DNA of 64,000 nt from Lysobacteraceae bacterium (GTDB lineage Bacteria > Pseudomonadota > Gammaproteobacteria > Xanthomonadales > Xanthomonadaceae), in assembly GCA_016789405.1 (NCBI GenBank), contig JAEUPQ010000011.1:124001-188000 (forward strand). Direction: 5' to 3'. Below, piece by piece: positions 38,293-49,700 of the stretch (the stretch's first letter is position 1; each line of letters starts with the position of its first letter). The translations under genes and the position numbers were made by a program. Under the pieces are notes generated by a model. It was not told the DNA's origin and ran no database searches. It saw nothing but the letters and a program-made list of their open reading frames with translations.

Positions 38293-41200
38293 TCAGGCCG
38301 TGATGCCGGCACTGTCGTGCGCTGGCTTCCTGGCCGATTTCGACGTCTTTCCGGACTTGGATGACTTGCCGGTGCCGCCAGCCTTGTCATCGCTCGGGGC
38401 GCCGGGAGCCTGCCACTGGCGGGCGACGCTGTGGATCGCGTCGTGCTCGAGCAGGCTGAAATGGTCCGCCTCGACTGCACAGATGCGCACGCCACCATCG
38501 ACGAAAGCGTTCCAGCCGTAGTCTTCCGGGACATCCTTGAAGGCCGACGTTGCCCTGAACAGGGTGACCTTCGTCTGCTTCGGCAAGCGCGAGGGCACGT
38601 AGGCACGACAGGCTTGTTCGCTTCCAGTCGCGATCGCATAGGTGGCGAGGAACTGCCTGCGCGGCATCTCGATTCCCTGGGCGGCGATCAAGGCATGCAG
38701 GCGATCGCCGCGCTGGTCCTCGGGAATCGCGCGCAGGCCGTCCGCGTCGAGGTCGATGTGACCGCCGAGCGACGCGATGAAGTGCTTGAACACCTCGACG
38801 GTCATCTCTTCCATCGCTTCGCGCGAAAGCAGCGCGGGCGCAAGGCTGTCGAGCAGGGTCAGCGACTCGACGGACTCGCCCTGGGCCTGGAGCCGTCGTG
38901 CCATTTCGAACGCCACCACGCCACCATTCGAGTACCCGATCAGGCGGTAGGGACCCTGCGGCTGCACGGTCTTCATCGCCGAGATGTTGAATTCGGCGAC
39001 GGCTTCGACGCCTTCGGCAGACACCGGGCGCCCGTCGAGTCCTGCCGGTTCCAGGCAGTACAGCGGCTGCTGCTGGCCAAGCGCATGGCCGAGCAGCTGC
39101 AGCGAGAGCGCACTGCCGCCGGCGCCGGGAATGGCGAAGACAGGAGGCTGGTCGCCACGGCTCTGCAGCGGGACGACGATTTCGCCCGGCGTCGCCGGGG
39201 CCGCGTCGGCAGGATCGATCCCGGGCGCCGGATCACGCACGTCACCGGCGGCCGGCGGCGTGTCCGACACCACCATCGCATCGAGGGTCTCGGTGCAGGT
39301 TTCCGCCAGATACTGCGCGAGCGAACCGATCTCCGGGTGCCTGAAGATCACGCCCGGCGAAAGATTGATGGCGAGGAGGCTGTCGATTCGCATGATGACC
39401 TCCGCCAGCCCGATCGAGTTCAGTCCCAGCTCGAGGAAATCCTTGTCGGTGGCGACTGCGTCGATCTCCAGGTCCAGCTGCGCGGCGATCTCCTGCTTGA
39501 TGAACAGGCTGATCTTCTCTTCGGCCGACAGCGCCGATCCCTGCCCTCGCTGGCTGGCCGTTTCGGATGGCAGGTAGAAATGCCATTGCGAAGCCGTCGT
39601 CTCGTTCCTTTCCTGCGCACGCGGGATCACCGGTGCGGAGACGCTGTCCATGGACGCCACGTAGCGCGCGCCCTCGCCCTCCCTGCGCACGTCGATCCAG
39701 TGGCGGACGCGGGCAAAGGGATAGGTCGGCAGGCTGGCACGGCCGACGCCGCGTTCCCGCCAGATCGTTGTCCAGGGGATGGATACGCCGTTGACCCAGA
39801 GCAATGCAACCTGCTTCCACTGTCCGATCTGCAGGCTCTGCGCCAGCTGCATCTGCGCCATGTCCGGCGTGATGAGCCCGGCGACCGGGTTCTTGTCCGC
39901 GGCAGTCACGCGGTTGTGGAAGATCTCCTTCGATTCGAGGCCCAGCTTTTCCTTGATCCCGACCTTGGCGACCTGCTGGAGCTTCTCGAGAAGTTCCTTC
40001 CGCGAGGATGCAACGATGGCGAGGCGCTCGGGATGCGCTTCGCGACCGGTCTGCGCGGTATGGACGAGATCGGCGAAATCGATCGCGGTCGCTTCGTCCG
40101 CCAGGAATTCGACGTAAGCCTGCACGTAGCGCTCGAGGCGCTGCGCATCCCGGGCCGAAAGCACGAAGAGCTGCTTCCCGGCGACGGATTCGACGGAACT
40201 GCGCTGGCGCGGGATGTACTCCTCGAGCAGGATGTGCACGTTCGAGCCGCTGTCGGCGAACGAATTGACACCTGCACGCACCGGGGTGTTCTCGTCGCGA
40301 CGGATCTCGTCGAACGGAATCTCCCGATCCGCGATGTAGAGCGGATGCGCTGCATTGGCGACGTCGAGGAAGGTATTCACCTTCTTCATCGAGATGGTGG
40401 CCGGGAATCGCTTGTGATGCAGGGACAGAGCCAGCTTGATCACGTTGGCGATGCCGCTGACCGACTCCACGTTGCCGATGTTGCCCTTCAGGCTGCCCAT
40501 CGCAAGGTGCTTGCGCCCCAGCGTACTGGCCGAGAAGGCCCCCTTGATTCCCTCGTACTCGAAGGAGTCCGCCCATTTGCTGGCATAGCCATCGACTTCG
40601 ACGTAGTCGATCGCGTCGGGCGACAGCCCGGCCTTGCGGTAACAGTCCTGCAGCACGCGCGTGATCGACTCGTGCTTGACTTCCGAAATGTTGCGCGCAG
40701 CGCCGCGATAGTTCTGGTGGCTGGCGCGGATCAGCCCGTAGATGCGGTCGTTGTCCCGTTCCGCGTCTTCCAGTCGCTTGAGGACCAGCGTGGCGACGCC
40801 CTCGCCACGGGTGAACCCGTTGGCATCGTCGTCGAACACGCCGCTGCTTCCGTTGGGCGACAGAACGCCGTACTGCGAGGCCGCGATGTAGTCCCCTTCG
40901 AACAGGTTGAGCGACGCGGCACCGACCAGTGCGACATCGCTTTCGTCATCGAGCAGAGAATGGAAAGCGCGATTGATCGCAACCGCCGAGGATGCGCAGT
41001 TGACGTTGAATGTTTCGCTGGGACCGCAGAAATCGAAGGTGTGCGAGATGCGGTTGGCCAGGTAGTAGGTCGGGCTGGATGAGCTGAACAGCGGTCCCTT
41101 CATCATGTCCTGGTTGTCGAGCTTGCGCAGGTGATGCTCGTACTCGGCGTACTCGTATCCGACGAAGACCCCGGTGCGCGACCCGGCCAGTGCGCGCATG

Positions 41201-42009
41201 TCGATGCCCGCATCCTCGATCGCACGATACGACTCTTCCATCAGCAGGCGCAGCTGCGGATCGATGCTGGCGGCTTCCTCGGGAGCGATCCGGAAGAAAT
41301 CGGCGTCGAAGCAATCGACGTCATCGATCAGCGCGCCCCAGCGCGTCAGGCTCTTGCCCTGCGCAGGCGTCTCCGAGTAGTGGAGCTTCCAGTCCCAGCG
41401 GCTCTCGGGCACTTCACGCACGCTGTTCCTGCCGTCCAGGAGATTCTTCCAGAAGGCCTGCGGGTCGGGCGCATCCGGCAGGCGACAGCTCATGCCGACG
41501 ATGGCGACCATCGGACGACGCGCCTGTCCGCCTTCCGAGCCTTCCAGCCCGTAATGACGGAGCAGCGCATCGCCGTGATCGATGAGCAGGGTGTCGACGA
41601 TCTGGTCGAGCGATGCATACTGCCGACCGCCCAGGTCGACGGCGAAGGTGCGTGCGACATGCTCCAGCACCGGGGCGAACGCGCCACCGGCCGGCGCCCC
41701 TGGTCCATTGGCCATCGGCATCGTGGCGGCTGCGGGCGCGGCTGCCGTTTTCGGCGCCTTCTCCTCCAGGAGAGACTCGAGCAGTCCAGTGAGGCCACGC
41801 ACGGTGTCGATGTTCGAGAACTGCGCCGGCGTCAGCGTGACGTCGAACTCCTTCTCGATGTTCTCCATCAACTCCATGACGATCAGGGAGTTCACACCGA
41901 AGCTTTCCAGGTTGGCATCGATGTCGACCTGGTCGGCGGGCACCTTCAGCGTCGACTCGATCAGGCGGATCACTTCCGCAAGGACGTCCATTTCAGCGGT
42001 ATTCGACAT
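38293..42009 (-). CDS. PKS B: ACP-KS0-ACP-TE termination protein
   Basis: 1,238 residues. Order: ACP (Ser41 in FGVNSL), linker, KS-like domain (~165-605), KS-to-ACP linker, second ACP (Ser ~864 in LGLNSIG), thioesterase (~940-1200). The KS keeps a Cys (Cys338 in VNCASS), but the two histidines are gone: EAHGTG reads EVDGYA with Asp473, and NIGH reads NIGN with Asn513. It should be unable to condense and may only pass on the chain (KS0). The TE has GYSNGG (Ser ~1027) and a C-terminal His1183 in EADHFS, so it looks active for hydrolysis or cyclisation. The start lies 2 bases after the aminotransferase stop. The N-terminal ACP probably belongs to the module begun in PKS A. Confidence 0.93.
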   Translation of the reverse strand: MSNTAEMDVLAEVIRLIESTLKVPADQVDIDANLESFGVNSLIVMELMENIEKEFDVTLTPAQFSNIDTVRGLTGLLESLLEEKAPKTAAAPAAATMPMANGPGAPAGGAFAPVLEHVARTFAVDLGGRQYASLDQIVDTLLIDHGDALLRHYGLEGSEGGQARRPMVAIVGMSCRLPDAPDPQAFWKNLLDGRNSVREVPESRWDWKLHYSETPAQGKSLTRWGALIDDVDCFDADFFRIAPEEAASIDPQLRLLMEESYRAIEDAGIDMRALAGSRTGVFVGYEYAEYEHHLRKLDNQDMMKGPLFSSSSPTYYLANRISHTFDFCGPSETFNVNCASSAVAINRAFHSLLDDESDVALVGAASLNLFEGDYIAASQYGVLSPNGSSGVFDDDANGFTRGEGVATLVLKRLEDAERDNDRIYGLIRASHQNYRGAARNISEVKHESITRVLQDCYRKAGLSPDAIDYVEVDGYASKWADSFEYEGIKGAFSASTLGRKHLAMGSLKGNIGNVESVSGIANVIKLALSLHHKRFPATISMKKVNTFLDVANAAHPLYIADREIPFDEIRRDENTPVRAGVNSFADSGSNVHILLEEYIPRQRSSVESVAGKQLFVLSARDAQRLERYVQAYVEFLADEATAIDFADLVHTAQTGREAHPERLAIVASSRKELLEKLQQVAKVGIKEKLGLESKEIFHNRVTAADKNPVAGLITPDMAQMQLAQSLQIGQWKQVALLWVNGVSIPWTTIWRERGVGRASLPTYPFARVRHWIDVRREGEGARYVASMDSVSAPVIPRAQERNETTASQWHFYLPSETASQRGQGSALSAEEKISLFIKQEIAAQLDLEIDAVATDKDFLELGLNSIGLAEVIMRIDSLLAINLSPGVIFRHPEIGSLAQYLAETCTETLDAMVVSDTPPAAGDVRDPAPGIDPADAAPATPGEIVVPLQSRGDQPPVFAIPGAGGSALSLQLLGHALGQQQPLYCLEPAGLDGRPVSAEGVEAVAEFNISAMKTVQPQGPYRLIGYSNGGVVAFEMARRLQAQGESVESLTLLDSLAPALLSREAMEEMTVEVFKHFIASLGGHIDLDADGLRAIPEDQRGDRLHALIAAQGIEMPRRQFLATYAIATGSEQACRAYVPSRLPKQTKVTLFRATSAFKDVPEDYGWNAFVDGGVRICAVEADHFSLLEHDAIHSVARQWQAPGAPSDDKAGGTGKSSKSGKTSKSARKPAHDSAGITA
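40194..41514 (-). other. Condensation-incompetent ketosynthase (KS0) in PKS B
   Basis: The fold-level marks of a KS are intact (VAIVGMSCRLP, FFRIAPEEAASIDPQ, DDDANGFTRGEG, GVNSFADSGSNVH). Both histidines that support decarboxylation and condensation are replaced, by Asp473 and Asn513, while Cys338 remains. Non-elongating KSs are known in trans-AT systems, but usually lose only the HGTG histidine. Confidence 0.85.
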
Positions 42010-42011
42010 GT

Positions 42012-43787
42012 TCAGTGACCTTTTCCGTTGAGACTGCGCAGGTCCGCAAGGATCCGTTCGCGAAGGATTTCGATCTGCGGCCGCGCGCTCTCCTGCGCCA
42101 CTGCGGCCGGGGCGCTCGCTGGCGCGGCAGCGGCAGGCAGGTGTTCCGGAACGATCTCCTCGACCGGAGGTTCAAGGAAGAATCCGTGCTCGACCATTTC
42201 GTCGACACTCTTCCTGAAGGCTTCGATGACTGCGCGGATGTCCTCGTCCTTGTGCGACAGGTTGAGGAAGTTGTTGCCGGACGTCGACGTTTCCACGCCG
42301 TTGATCTTGAGCAGGATGATGAACAGCTCGCGGGTCAGGCCGTACGGATCGTCGGTGATGAACAGCCGGAACAGTGAACTGAAATGTTCAAGCGCCATGG
42401 GCACGCGTGCCGCCGCGAAATTCGCGTTGATCTCGGCGCACATGGCATCGGTCTTGCGGTTCAGGACGCCGATCGCGCAGTCGCAGGTCATCGGATCGCA
42501 GCTGCCGCCGCGATCGCAGATCCTCAGCATCTCCCGGCAGACCGCGAGCGTGGCCGAGACCTTCAGCGAATTCTGGGTGTGCGTGCCCGCCATCACTGCA
42601 CGCCGCAGGCTGGGCATGCTGTTGTCGTCGAAGCCCCACACGCCGCCATCGACGTAGTCCATGTATTTCGCCAGGCCGGCGATGATGCCGGTGGGCATGC
42701 CGCCACCGGAGACCTTGCCGTACGTGGCGATGTCCGGCTTGATCTTGTAGAAGCCTTCGGCGCCCCTGCGACCCGCACGGAAGCCCGTCACCATCTCGTC
42801 GAAGATCAGGACGATGTCCTTTTCGAGGGTGATCCGGCGAAGTTCCTGGAGGTACTCCACAGGCTGGCGCGCCGGGAAACGCGACTGCACCGGCTCGGTC
42901 AGCACGCAGGCGATGTCGGCGGCATTCTTCTCGATGAACTCGAGATTCGAGTGGTCGCCGTAGTCGAGGATGATCAGCTGGTCGGCGAATTCCTGCAGCA
43001 TGCCCAAGCCTGCCGACAACGTCACGCCGTTGCGGCCACGGATCGCCAGCACGTTGTCGGACAGACCGTGGTAGGAGCCATCGTAGATCACGACCTTCCG
43101 CTTGCCGGTGGCGGCACGCGCCATGCGCGTCGCCCACATCACCGCCTCGGTACCGGTCTGGGCGTACACCATGCGCTCATGGCCGGTGATTTCGCAGAAC
43201 AGCCGTGCGGACTCGAACAGGTCCTCGCTGTAGGCGACGAGGGGATAGCCCTGTTCGAGCCGGCGAATCAGTGCGTCCTTGATGAACTGCGGCTGGTGGC
43301 CGAAGAAGTTGACGCCGTTGTCGCCGGTGATGTCGACATAGCGATTGCCGTCGACGTCGTAGAGATAGGGACCTTCCGCGCGATCGTACGTGAGCTGGAA
43401 CTGCATCGACTTCAGAGGACGCTTGAGTCCAGCCACCTTGCGCTGGTCGACGAAATGCTTCTGGTGGACCAGCGCATTGTGCTTCGATTTCGCGGCACGG
43501 GTGGCGAAGCGCTGCGACAACCCAGCGAGGTACGCCTTCTGCGCGTCGCTGATGTCGCCTTCATGCACCGACTTCAATGTCGATGGTCGCGCGGCCGGCG
43601 CCGGCGCGGCCTCGGCCGCACCGTCGGCATCCGCGCCGGCTTCCTCCACATTCAAGCGGGTACGCAGTCCCAGCATCACCCGGCTCTTTTCCTCGTCCGA
43701 GAGTTCGTCGAATCTGCGCATCGCATCCTGCCTGTCGATCTTCCTGGCAAGGATGTTCTCGAGTACGTCGTCCACTGAAATCGCCAT
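42012..43787 (-). CDS. PKS-associated class III aminotransferase, free-standing, with N-terminal helical extension
   Basis: 591 residues. An N-terminal helical segment (1-~48, DDVLENILARKIDRQDAM) resembles PKS docking helices; a linker follows; then a glutamate-1-semialdehyde-aminomutase-like aminotransferase (~85-560). The PLP-binding lysine is Lys358 in YGKVSGGGMP. Other marks are GTEAVMWATRMAR, DGSYHGLSD and FDEMVTGFR. It resembles the AMT domains of mycosubtilin/iturin-type synthases, which turn a beta-keto thioester into a beta-amine. Here it is a separate protein, 11 bases after PKS A and 2 bases before PKS B, with AAAGGAC at good distance from the ATG. It probably acts between the last KS of PKS A and the first ACP of PKS B. 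Confidence 0.92.
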   Translation of the reverse strand: MAISVDDVLENILARKIDRQDAMRRFDELSDEEKSRVMLGLRTRLNVEEAGADADGAAEAAPAPAARPSTLKSVHEGDISDAQKAYLAGLSQRFATRAAKSKHNALVHQKHFVDQRKVAGLKRPLKSMQFQLTYDRAEGPYLYDVDGNRYVDITGDNGVNFFGHQPQFIKDALIRRLEQGYPLVAYSEDLFESARLFCEITGHERMVYAQTGTEAVMWATRMARAATGKRKVVIYDGSYHGLSDNVLAIRGRNGVTLSAGLGMLQEFADQLIILDYGDHSNLEFIEKNAADIACVLTEPVQSRFPARQPVEYLQELRRITLEKDIVLIFDEMVTGFRAGRRGAEGFYKIKPDIATYGKVSGGGMPTGIIAGLAKYMDYVDGGVWGFDDNSMPSLRRAVMAGTHTQNSLKVSATLAVCREMLRICDRGGSCDPMTCDCAIGVLNRKTDAMCAEINANFAAARVPMALEHFSSLFRLFITDDPYGLTRELFIILLKINGVETSTSGNNFLNLSHKDEDIRAVIEAFRKSVDEMVEHGFFLEPPVEEIVPEHLPAAAAPASAPAAVAQESARPQIEILRERILADLRSLNGKGH

Positions 43788-43798
43788 CTTGGTGTCCT

Positions 43799-46700
43799 TT
43801 AGAGAATCTCTTCCAGCATCTTTTCGAATGCGGCCTTCGCGGCATCGGCCGTTTCCGGCGACGTTGTCCCGGGAACCGCAGCAGGTCTGTACAGTGCATC
43901 CAGCATGGCCGCGAAATCTTCCGTGGCAGCCGTATCGTTCTCTGCGACGATGGTTTCCGGCACATCGAATGCCAGGCCTTCCATGCGCATGAAGATCGTG
44001 CCCTCGGAATCGATCAGGTCCATGTCAACGCGCACCTGGCCGGTTTCCGCACCTGTCCCCAGACGAATCCAGGCGTAGGCCTCACCCGCACAGGGCGCGA
44101 ACTGGCGCAGTGCAGTCAGCGACGACGGCGGGTTCGCCGTGCCGGCCAGGATCGCTGCAGCCTGCAGTGCGCCGTCGAGCAGGATCGGCAGGTGCAACCC
44201 ATCCGTCGTCCCCTGATCGTTCATGCCCGGCACGAGTCTGGCCAATGCCTGGCGATGTCCGAGATGGAACTCGCGAATCGATCGCAGCGAGGGGCCGCGC
44301 ACAGGCGCAAGCCCATCGACGGCAGCGTCGAGACGTGCGCCATCGAACTGGCCTTCGCGCAGCAGGGCGCGCAGGTGGTGGACATCGAGTTTCGAAGCCG
44401 TGCCCGCGGAATGGTGTGCCGTGACCATGGCATGCGTGACGCGGGGCATCACGGCGGCATCGTCCTGGCTGTAGATCTCGCAGGTGATCGATCCACCACG
44501 CCCCGGGCGCACATCGACATGCAGCGGTGCACCGTTGGCGACGCATGGTTCGTACCACGTCATGTCGGTGAGCACGACATCAGCAGGATCGCGCGTGGCA
44601 CCGTTCGCCAAGGCGATCGATGTCCGTGCGATGTCCATGCAGGCTGCCGGCGGCAGGGTGCGGGCGTGATCTGCGAGCAGCAGCTCCTTGCCGCTGAATC
44701 GCGTCGTGTAGCGATGCCGGTCCAGCGTGGAGGTGTTGGCATGGACCAGCGGATGCAGCACCGCCGCGGTGCCGGGCCTGGAGGTCGACTTGATCTCGAT
44801 CCAGTGGCGGTCGCGCGCGAACGGATAGGTCGGCAGGCTGATGCGGCGCGGACTCGATGCCGTCTCCGTGGCATGCAGGATGCGCCAGTCCACCTCCGCG
44901 CCGTCCACCCAGGCGGTGGCGAGTTGCGCATGCGAGCGATCCTTCAGCCAGCCGGGGATGCGAGCAGCAACGTCATCGTCGCCGCCGAGCACGCTCAAGC
45001 CCTGGTCATTGCGCTTGTAGCGGCTGACCTTGCCTCGATGGACGCCTTCGACGCGCGTTTCGCCACCGAGGAAGCCCTCGAGCTTCCCGGCCAGCTCTGC
45101 CGTCGATGCAGCCAGTACCGCCAGGCGTTCTTCCATCGGGTCGCGACCGACCTGCAAGGTGTAGGCAAGGTCGGCGAAGGGCAGTTCCGGATGCTTGCGC
45201 AGATGCGCCAGCAGCACGCGGGCATAGTCCTTCAGCCGTGCTTCGTTCCTGGCGGACAGCACGACCGGCAGCGTTTCCCGTGCCGGCTCGATGCGCGCCG
45301 GTCGGCGGTACTCTTCCAGCACGACATGCGCATTGGCGCCTCCCCAGCCGAACGAACTCACGCCGGCGATGCGCGGCAACTCCGTGCCATCCGCTGCACG
45401 CGGCGCGGCCCAGTCGGTCGTGCGATCGGCGATGTAGAACGGACTGCCGTCCAGATCGATATAGGGGTTGAGCGTTTCGAAGTGCAGCAAGGCCGGAATC
45501 TGCCGATGGCGGATCGCCATCAGCGTCTTCAGCAGGCTGGCGATGCCTGCGGCGGGTTCGAGGTGGCCGATGTTGGTCTTGACGGAACTCAGGCCGCAAT
45601 GCGGCTTCACAGGCGGCGTCGCACCACGCTTGCGGTAGAGATCGGAGAAGGACTTCTTCAGCGCCTGGATCTCGATGGGATCGCCGAGGCTGGTCCCGGT
45701 GCCATGGCATTCGATGTAGCCGACGGTCGTCGGATCCACCTCGCCCTTCTCGTACGCCTCGAACAGCAATTCGGCCTGTGCCTTCGGGTTGGGCGCGGTG
45801 AGCATCGTGACCCGCCCGCCGTGGTTCTCGGCGGTCGCCCTGACCACGGCATGGATCGGATTGCCATCGCGCAGCGCATCGGCGAGCGTCTTGATGAAGA
45901 TCGCGCCGGAGCCCTCGCCGCGGACGTAGCCGTTGGCGTCCTTGTCGAATGTCTTGCACTTTCCGTCGACGCTGAGCATGCCGGCGGAGCTGAGCGAGAT
46001 GTGGCCCACTGGCGTCAGCATCACCTGCACGCCGCCGACGATGGCCATGTCGCAGCTGCCGGTGTGGATCGATTCGATCGCCCGGTGCAAGGCGATGAGC
46101 GAACTGGAGCAGGCGGTGTCCAGCGGCGCGCTCGGTCCCCGCAGGTTGAGCAGGAACGAAACGCGGTTGGCGAGGATCGAATGCGAGTTCCCCGATGCCG
46201 AGAATCCGTCCAGCGAAGACTGGTTTTCCGCGAGGATATCGATGTAGTCCTTTGCGGACACGCCGACGAACAGGCCGGTTCGGGTGCCGGAGAGATCCGA
46301 CACCTTGTGCCCGGAATCCTCGATCGCGGACCACACGGTTTCGATGAAGATGCGCTGCTGGGGATCCATCATCTCCGCTTCGCGCGGGGTGATGCCGAAG
46401 AACAGCGGATCGAACTTGTCGACTTCACGCAGGAAGCCACCCCAGCGCGAATTCGACTTGTTCACTTCCTTCACGGGGTTGCCGTCGTACTCTTCCCAGA
46501 TCCAGCGATCGCGCGGAATCTCGGTGACCAGATTCCTGGCGTCGCGCAGGTTTTCCCAGAAGGCCTCGACATTGTCGGACTGCGGCATGACACCGGCCAT
46601 GCCGACGATCGCGATCGGCACATCCCGGAAGCGACGATCCCGCGAGAAATCACCGCCAGTTCCTGCCGAAGCGGCTGGCGTCGGCTGGATCGTCCTGTGC

Positions 46701-49700
46701 GGACCGTCGCTCCAGCCCTTGTCGATTCCCGTGGACTGCAGCTCGTGCCCGCGGGAAGACTCGACAGGCGCGGTCTTCGTCGCGGCGACGGCCGCGGCCT
46801 GGGCAGGCTTGTTCGGCCCGCCTGCAGTGACGTGCGCAGCGGACACCGCGTCCGCATGCTCGGTGACGAGCACATCGGAAATGGCGTTGATCGACGGGTA
46901 CTCGAAGAACAGCACGGGATTGATGTCGAGGCCGTAGCGCTCGTTGATCGCATTCGCGAACGTGGTGAGGCCGATGGAGTCGAAGCCGAGGTCGAGCAGG
47001 ATCGCGTCCAGGGACAGGTCGTCGGCACTGAGCTTCAGCATGTCCATGACGATCGCCGACAGCGAGCCGACCACCTTGCCCCGCAGTTCGCCGTCCGCTG
47101 CGGATGCAGTCGTCGCGACCGGCGCGGATGCTGCCTCGCCGACGACCGCGGGTTTCTTCGCCAGTCCCCAGGCCAGTTCGATCTTGTCCCGCTGCCCTTG
47201 CAGCACCGCGATCTGGGCTTCCTGCGTACGCAGGCCGGATGAAAGAGCCGCGAGGCCGACGTGCGTCTCCAGCGGCAGGATGCCGAGGGTCCGCCGGAAG
47301 AACAGCTCGGTCTGCTCGTCCAGGCGCATGCCGCCTTCGGCCCAGAGCGACCAGTTGATGCTGAGCGTACGACCACGACGCAGACCGGCGGCACGCTGCC
47401 GTTCGCGCTGTTCGGCGAAGGCGTCCATGTAGTGGTTCGCGAATGCGTAGTCGCACTGGCCGGCGTTGCCGCCAACCGCTGCCAGCGATGAGAACAGCAC
47501 GAAGAAATCGAGATCGTCGTCGCGGGTGAGCGCGTCGAGATGACAGGTGCCGAAGACCTTCGGCGCGAAGACATCGTTCATCTCCGCCACGGTCTTCTTG
47601 CGCAGGTACGAGTCACGCAGCGTACCGGCGGCATGCACGATGCCGTGGACGCGGCCGAAGGCGTCGCGTGCAGCGGCCACCGCCTGCGCGGCGCCCGCCT
47701 CCTGACCGACATCGGCCGCGACATACAGCGGCTCGGCACCGAGGGCACGCAGGCCGTCGAGGCGTTCGCGCAGTGCTTCGGACAGCGGCGATCGGCCGAC
47801 CAGCACCAGCTTCGCCTTGCATGTGCGGGCCAGGTGTTCGGCGAACACCATCCCCAGGCCACCCGCACCACCGGTGATCAGGTAGACGCCGCCTTCCTTG
47901 AAGATCGCATCCTGGCCGGCCGCTTGGTTCGAGTCATCCTGCGCCAGCGGCTGCAGGCCGCGCACTTCGCGGCCCTGCGGGCCATGACGCACGACGATGT
48001 CGTCCTGCAGCGCAGGATCGAACTCGGCGAGCAGCGCATCCATGCCGGCGTCTGCCGCCATGCCGCGAAGTTCGACGGCCTTCGCGTCGCATTTGGGATG
48101 TTCCAGCCGCAATGTACGGATGAAACCGGCGATCGCCTCATGCTGCGGCGCCGAGACATGTTCAGGCACCGACCAGGCATAGGCGATGCGGGTACGGCGT
48201 GTCGTGCCCTTGCGCTCGACGACGGCACGGACGAGGTGGAGGAAGGCCAGGACACCATTGTCGAGAATCGACTGCAACGCTGCCGGGCTGTCTGGCGCTT
48301 CGGCGTCATTCCAGGCGAACGCGATGTCTTCGGGCTCGATGCCCCGCTCTTCGAGAACGTCGAACAGGCGGGCAGCGTGCGAGGGCTCGCGGGGGTCGAT
48401 GCGGAGGGTATCGTCCGCGGAGGCGTCGAAGGTATCGCCCGGCAAGACAAGCACGGTCGTGACACCGCGCGCACGGGCGTGCGCCGCACGATGGCCATCG
48501 GTATCGAACAACAGCAGATGGCGCGGCGCATGCGCGCTTGCCTTCTGGCCGGCCTTCCATGCCCGGACGTAGCGCAGTTCCTCGAAGACCTCGTCCGCGC
48601 CCTGCCCCGCATGCGCGGCCGGCCCGCTGGCAGAGGTCGCTGCGGCTTGTGGCGCCTTGTCGTGAACCGCGGTCAGCGCAACGCCGACGGCATCGCGGAT
48701 GCGGGCGAGCACGCGTCCCGTCTCGTCCGTGATGGTGACGTGCTCGCGCGACACGCTGCCCTGGCTGCGTTGCTCGCTCTTGACCACGTGGCTGTAGCAG
48801 TTCCGGGTGAGCGGATGGAGGATCTCGACTTCACCGATCGAGTACGGAACCTTCATCTCGCCCGTCGCATCGCCCAGTTGCCCGGCGACCCCCGCCTGCA
48901 TCGAGGCATCGAGAATGCAGGGATGGAAGACGAAGGCATCGAAGTCCGCCATGCGTGCATCAGGCACGCGCAGGCGGCCAAGGATCGAATCGCCGTCGCG
49001 ATACACGTCCTGCAGCAGCTGGAAGCTTTCGCCGTAGGACATTCCCACGGTTTCGAACAGGGGATAGGCCGCTGCGCGATCGAGCACCTTGCGGCTGCGA
49101 CCGAGGATCTCGCTCACATCGATCCGTGCGTCTTCGGCAGTGGCCGGGTCCTCGGCCGAGAACACGAGCTTGCCCTGCGCGAACAAGCGGCGCTGGCCAG
49201 CGCCGTCTTCGGCGAACACCTCGAACATCGCGTCGCCAGACACCGGCCGGAGTTCGACGATGGCCTCGGTCACCGCTTCGCCTTCGGCACTGAGCGGACT
49301 GATCCAGGTGATGTTGCGAATGCGGCGAACCTTGCGACCGGTGGCCAGTTCACCGGCGATGCGCGCCATTTCCAGGTAGGCGGTGCCCGGGAGCGTCGGA
49401 ACGCCGGACACGCGATGATCGGCAAGCACGAACTCACTGGCACGGAACGATTTCCTGAACAACTGTCGCTGGAAAGTCGATTCGTTGCTGTCGAGCAGCG
49501 GATGCAGGCCCGGTCGCGCGCCGATGGTCGCGTCGGACGCATGCGCAGGCGCGATCCAGTGCCGCTTGTCGGCGAAGGGATACGTCGGCAGAGAGATGCG
49601 CCGCCCAACCGAGAGGAAGCCACGGCAGTCCGACAGCAGCCCGTCGATCCACAGCTGCGCAAGTCGGCGCGGATCTCGACTCTGCGCCAGGAGCGCGATG

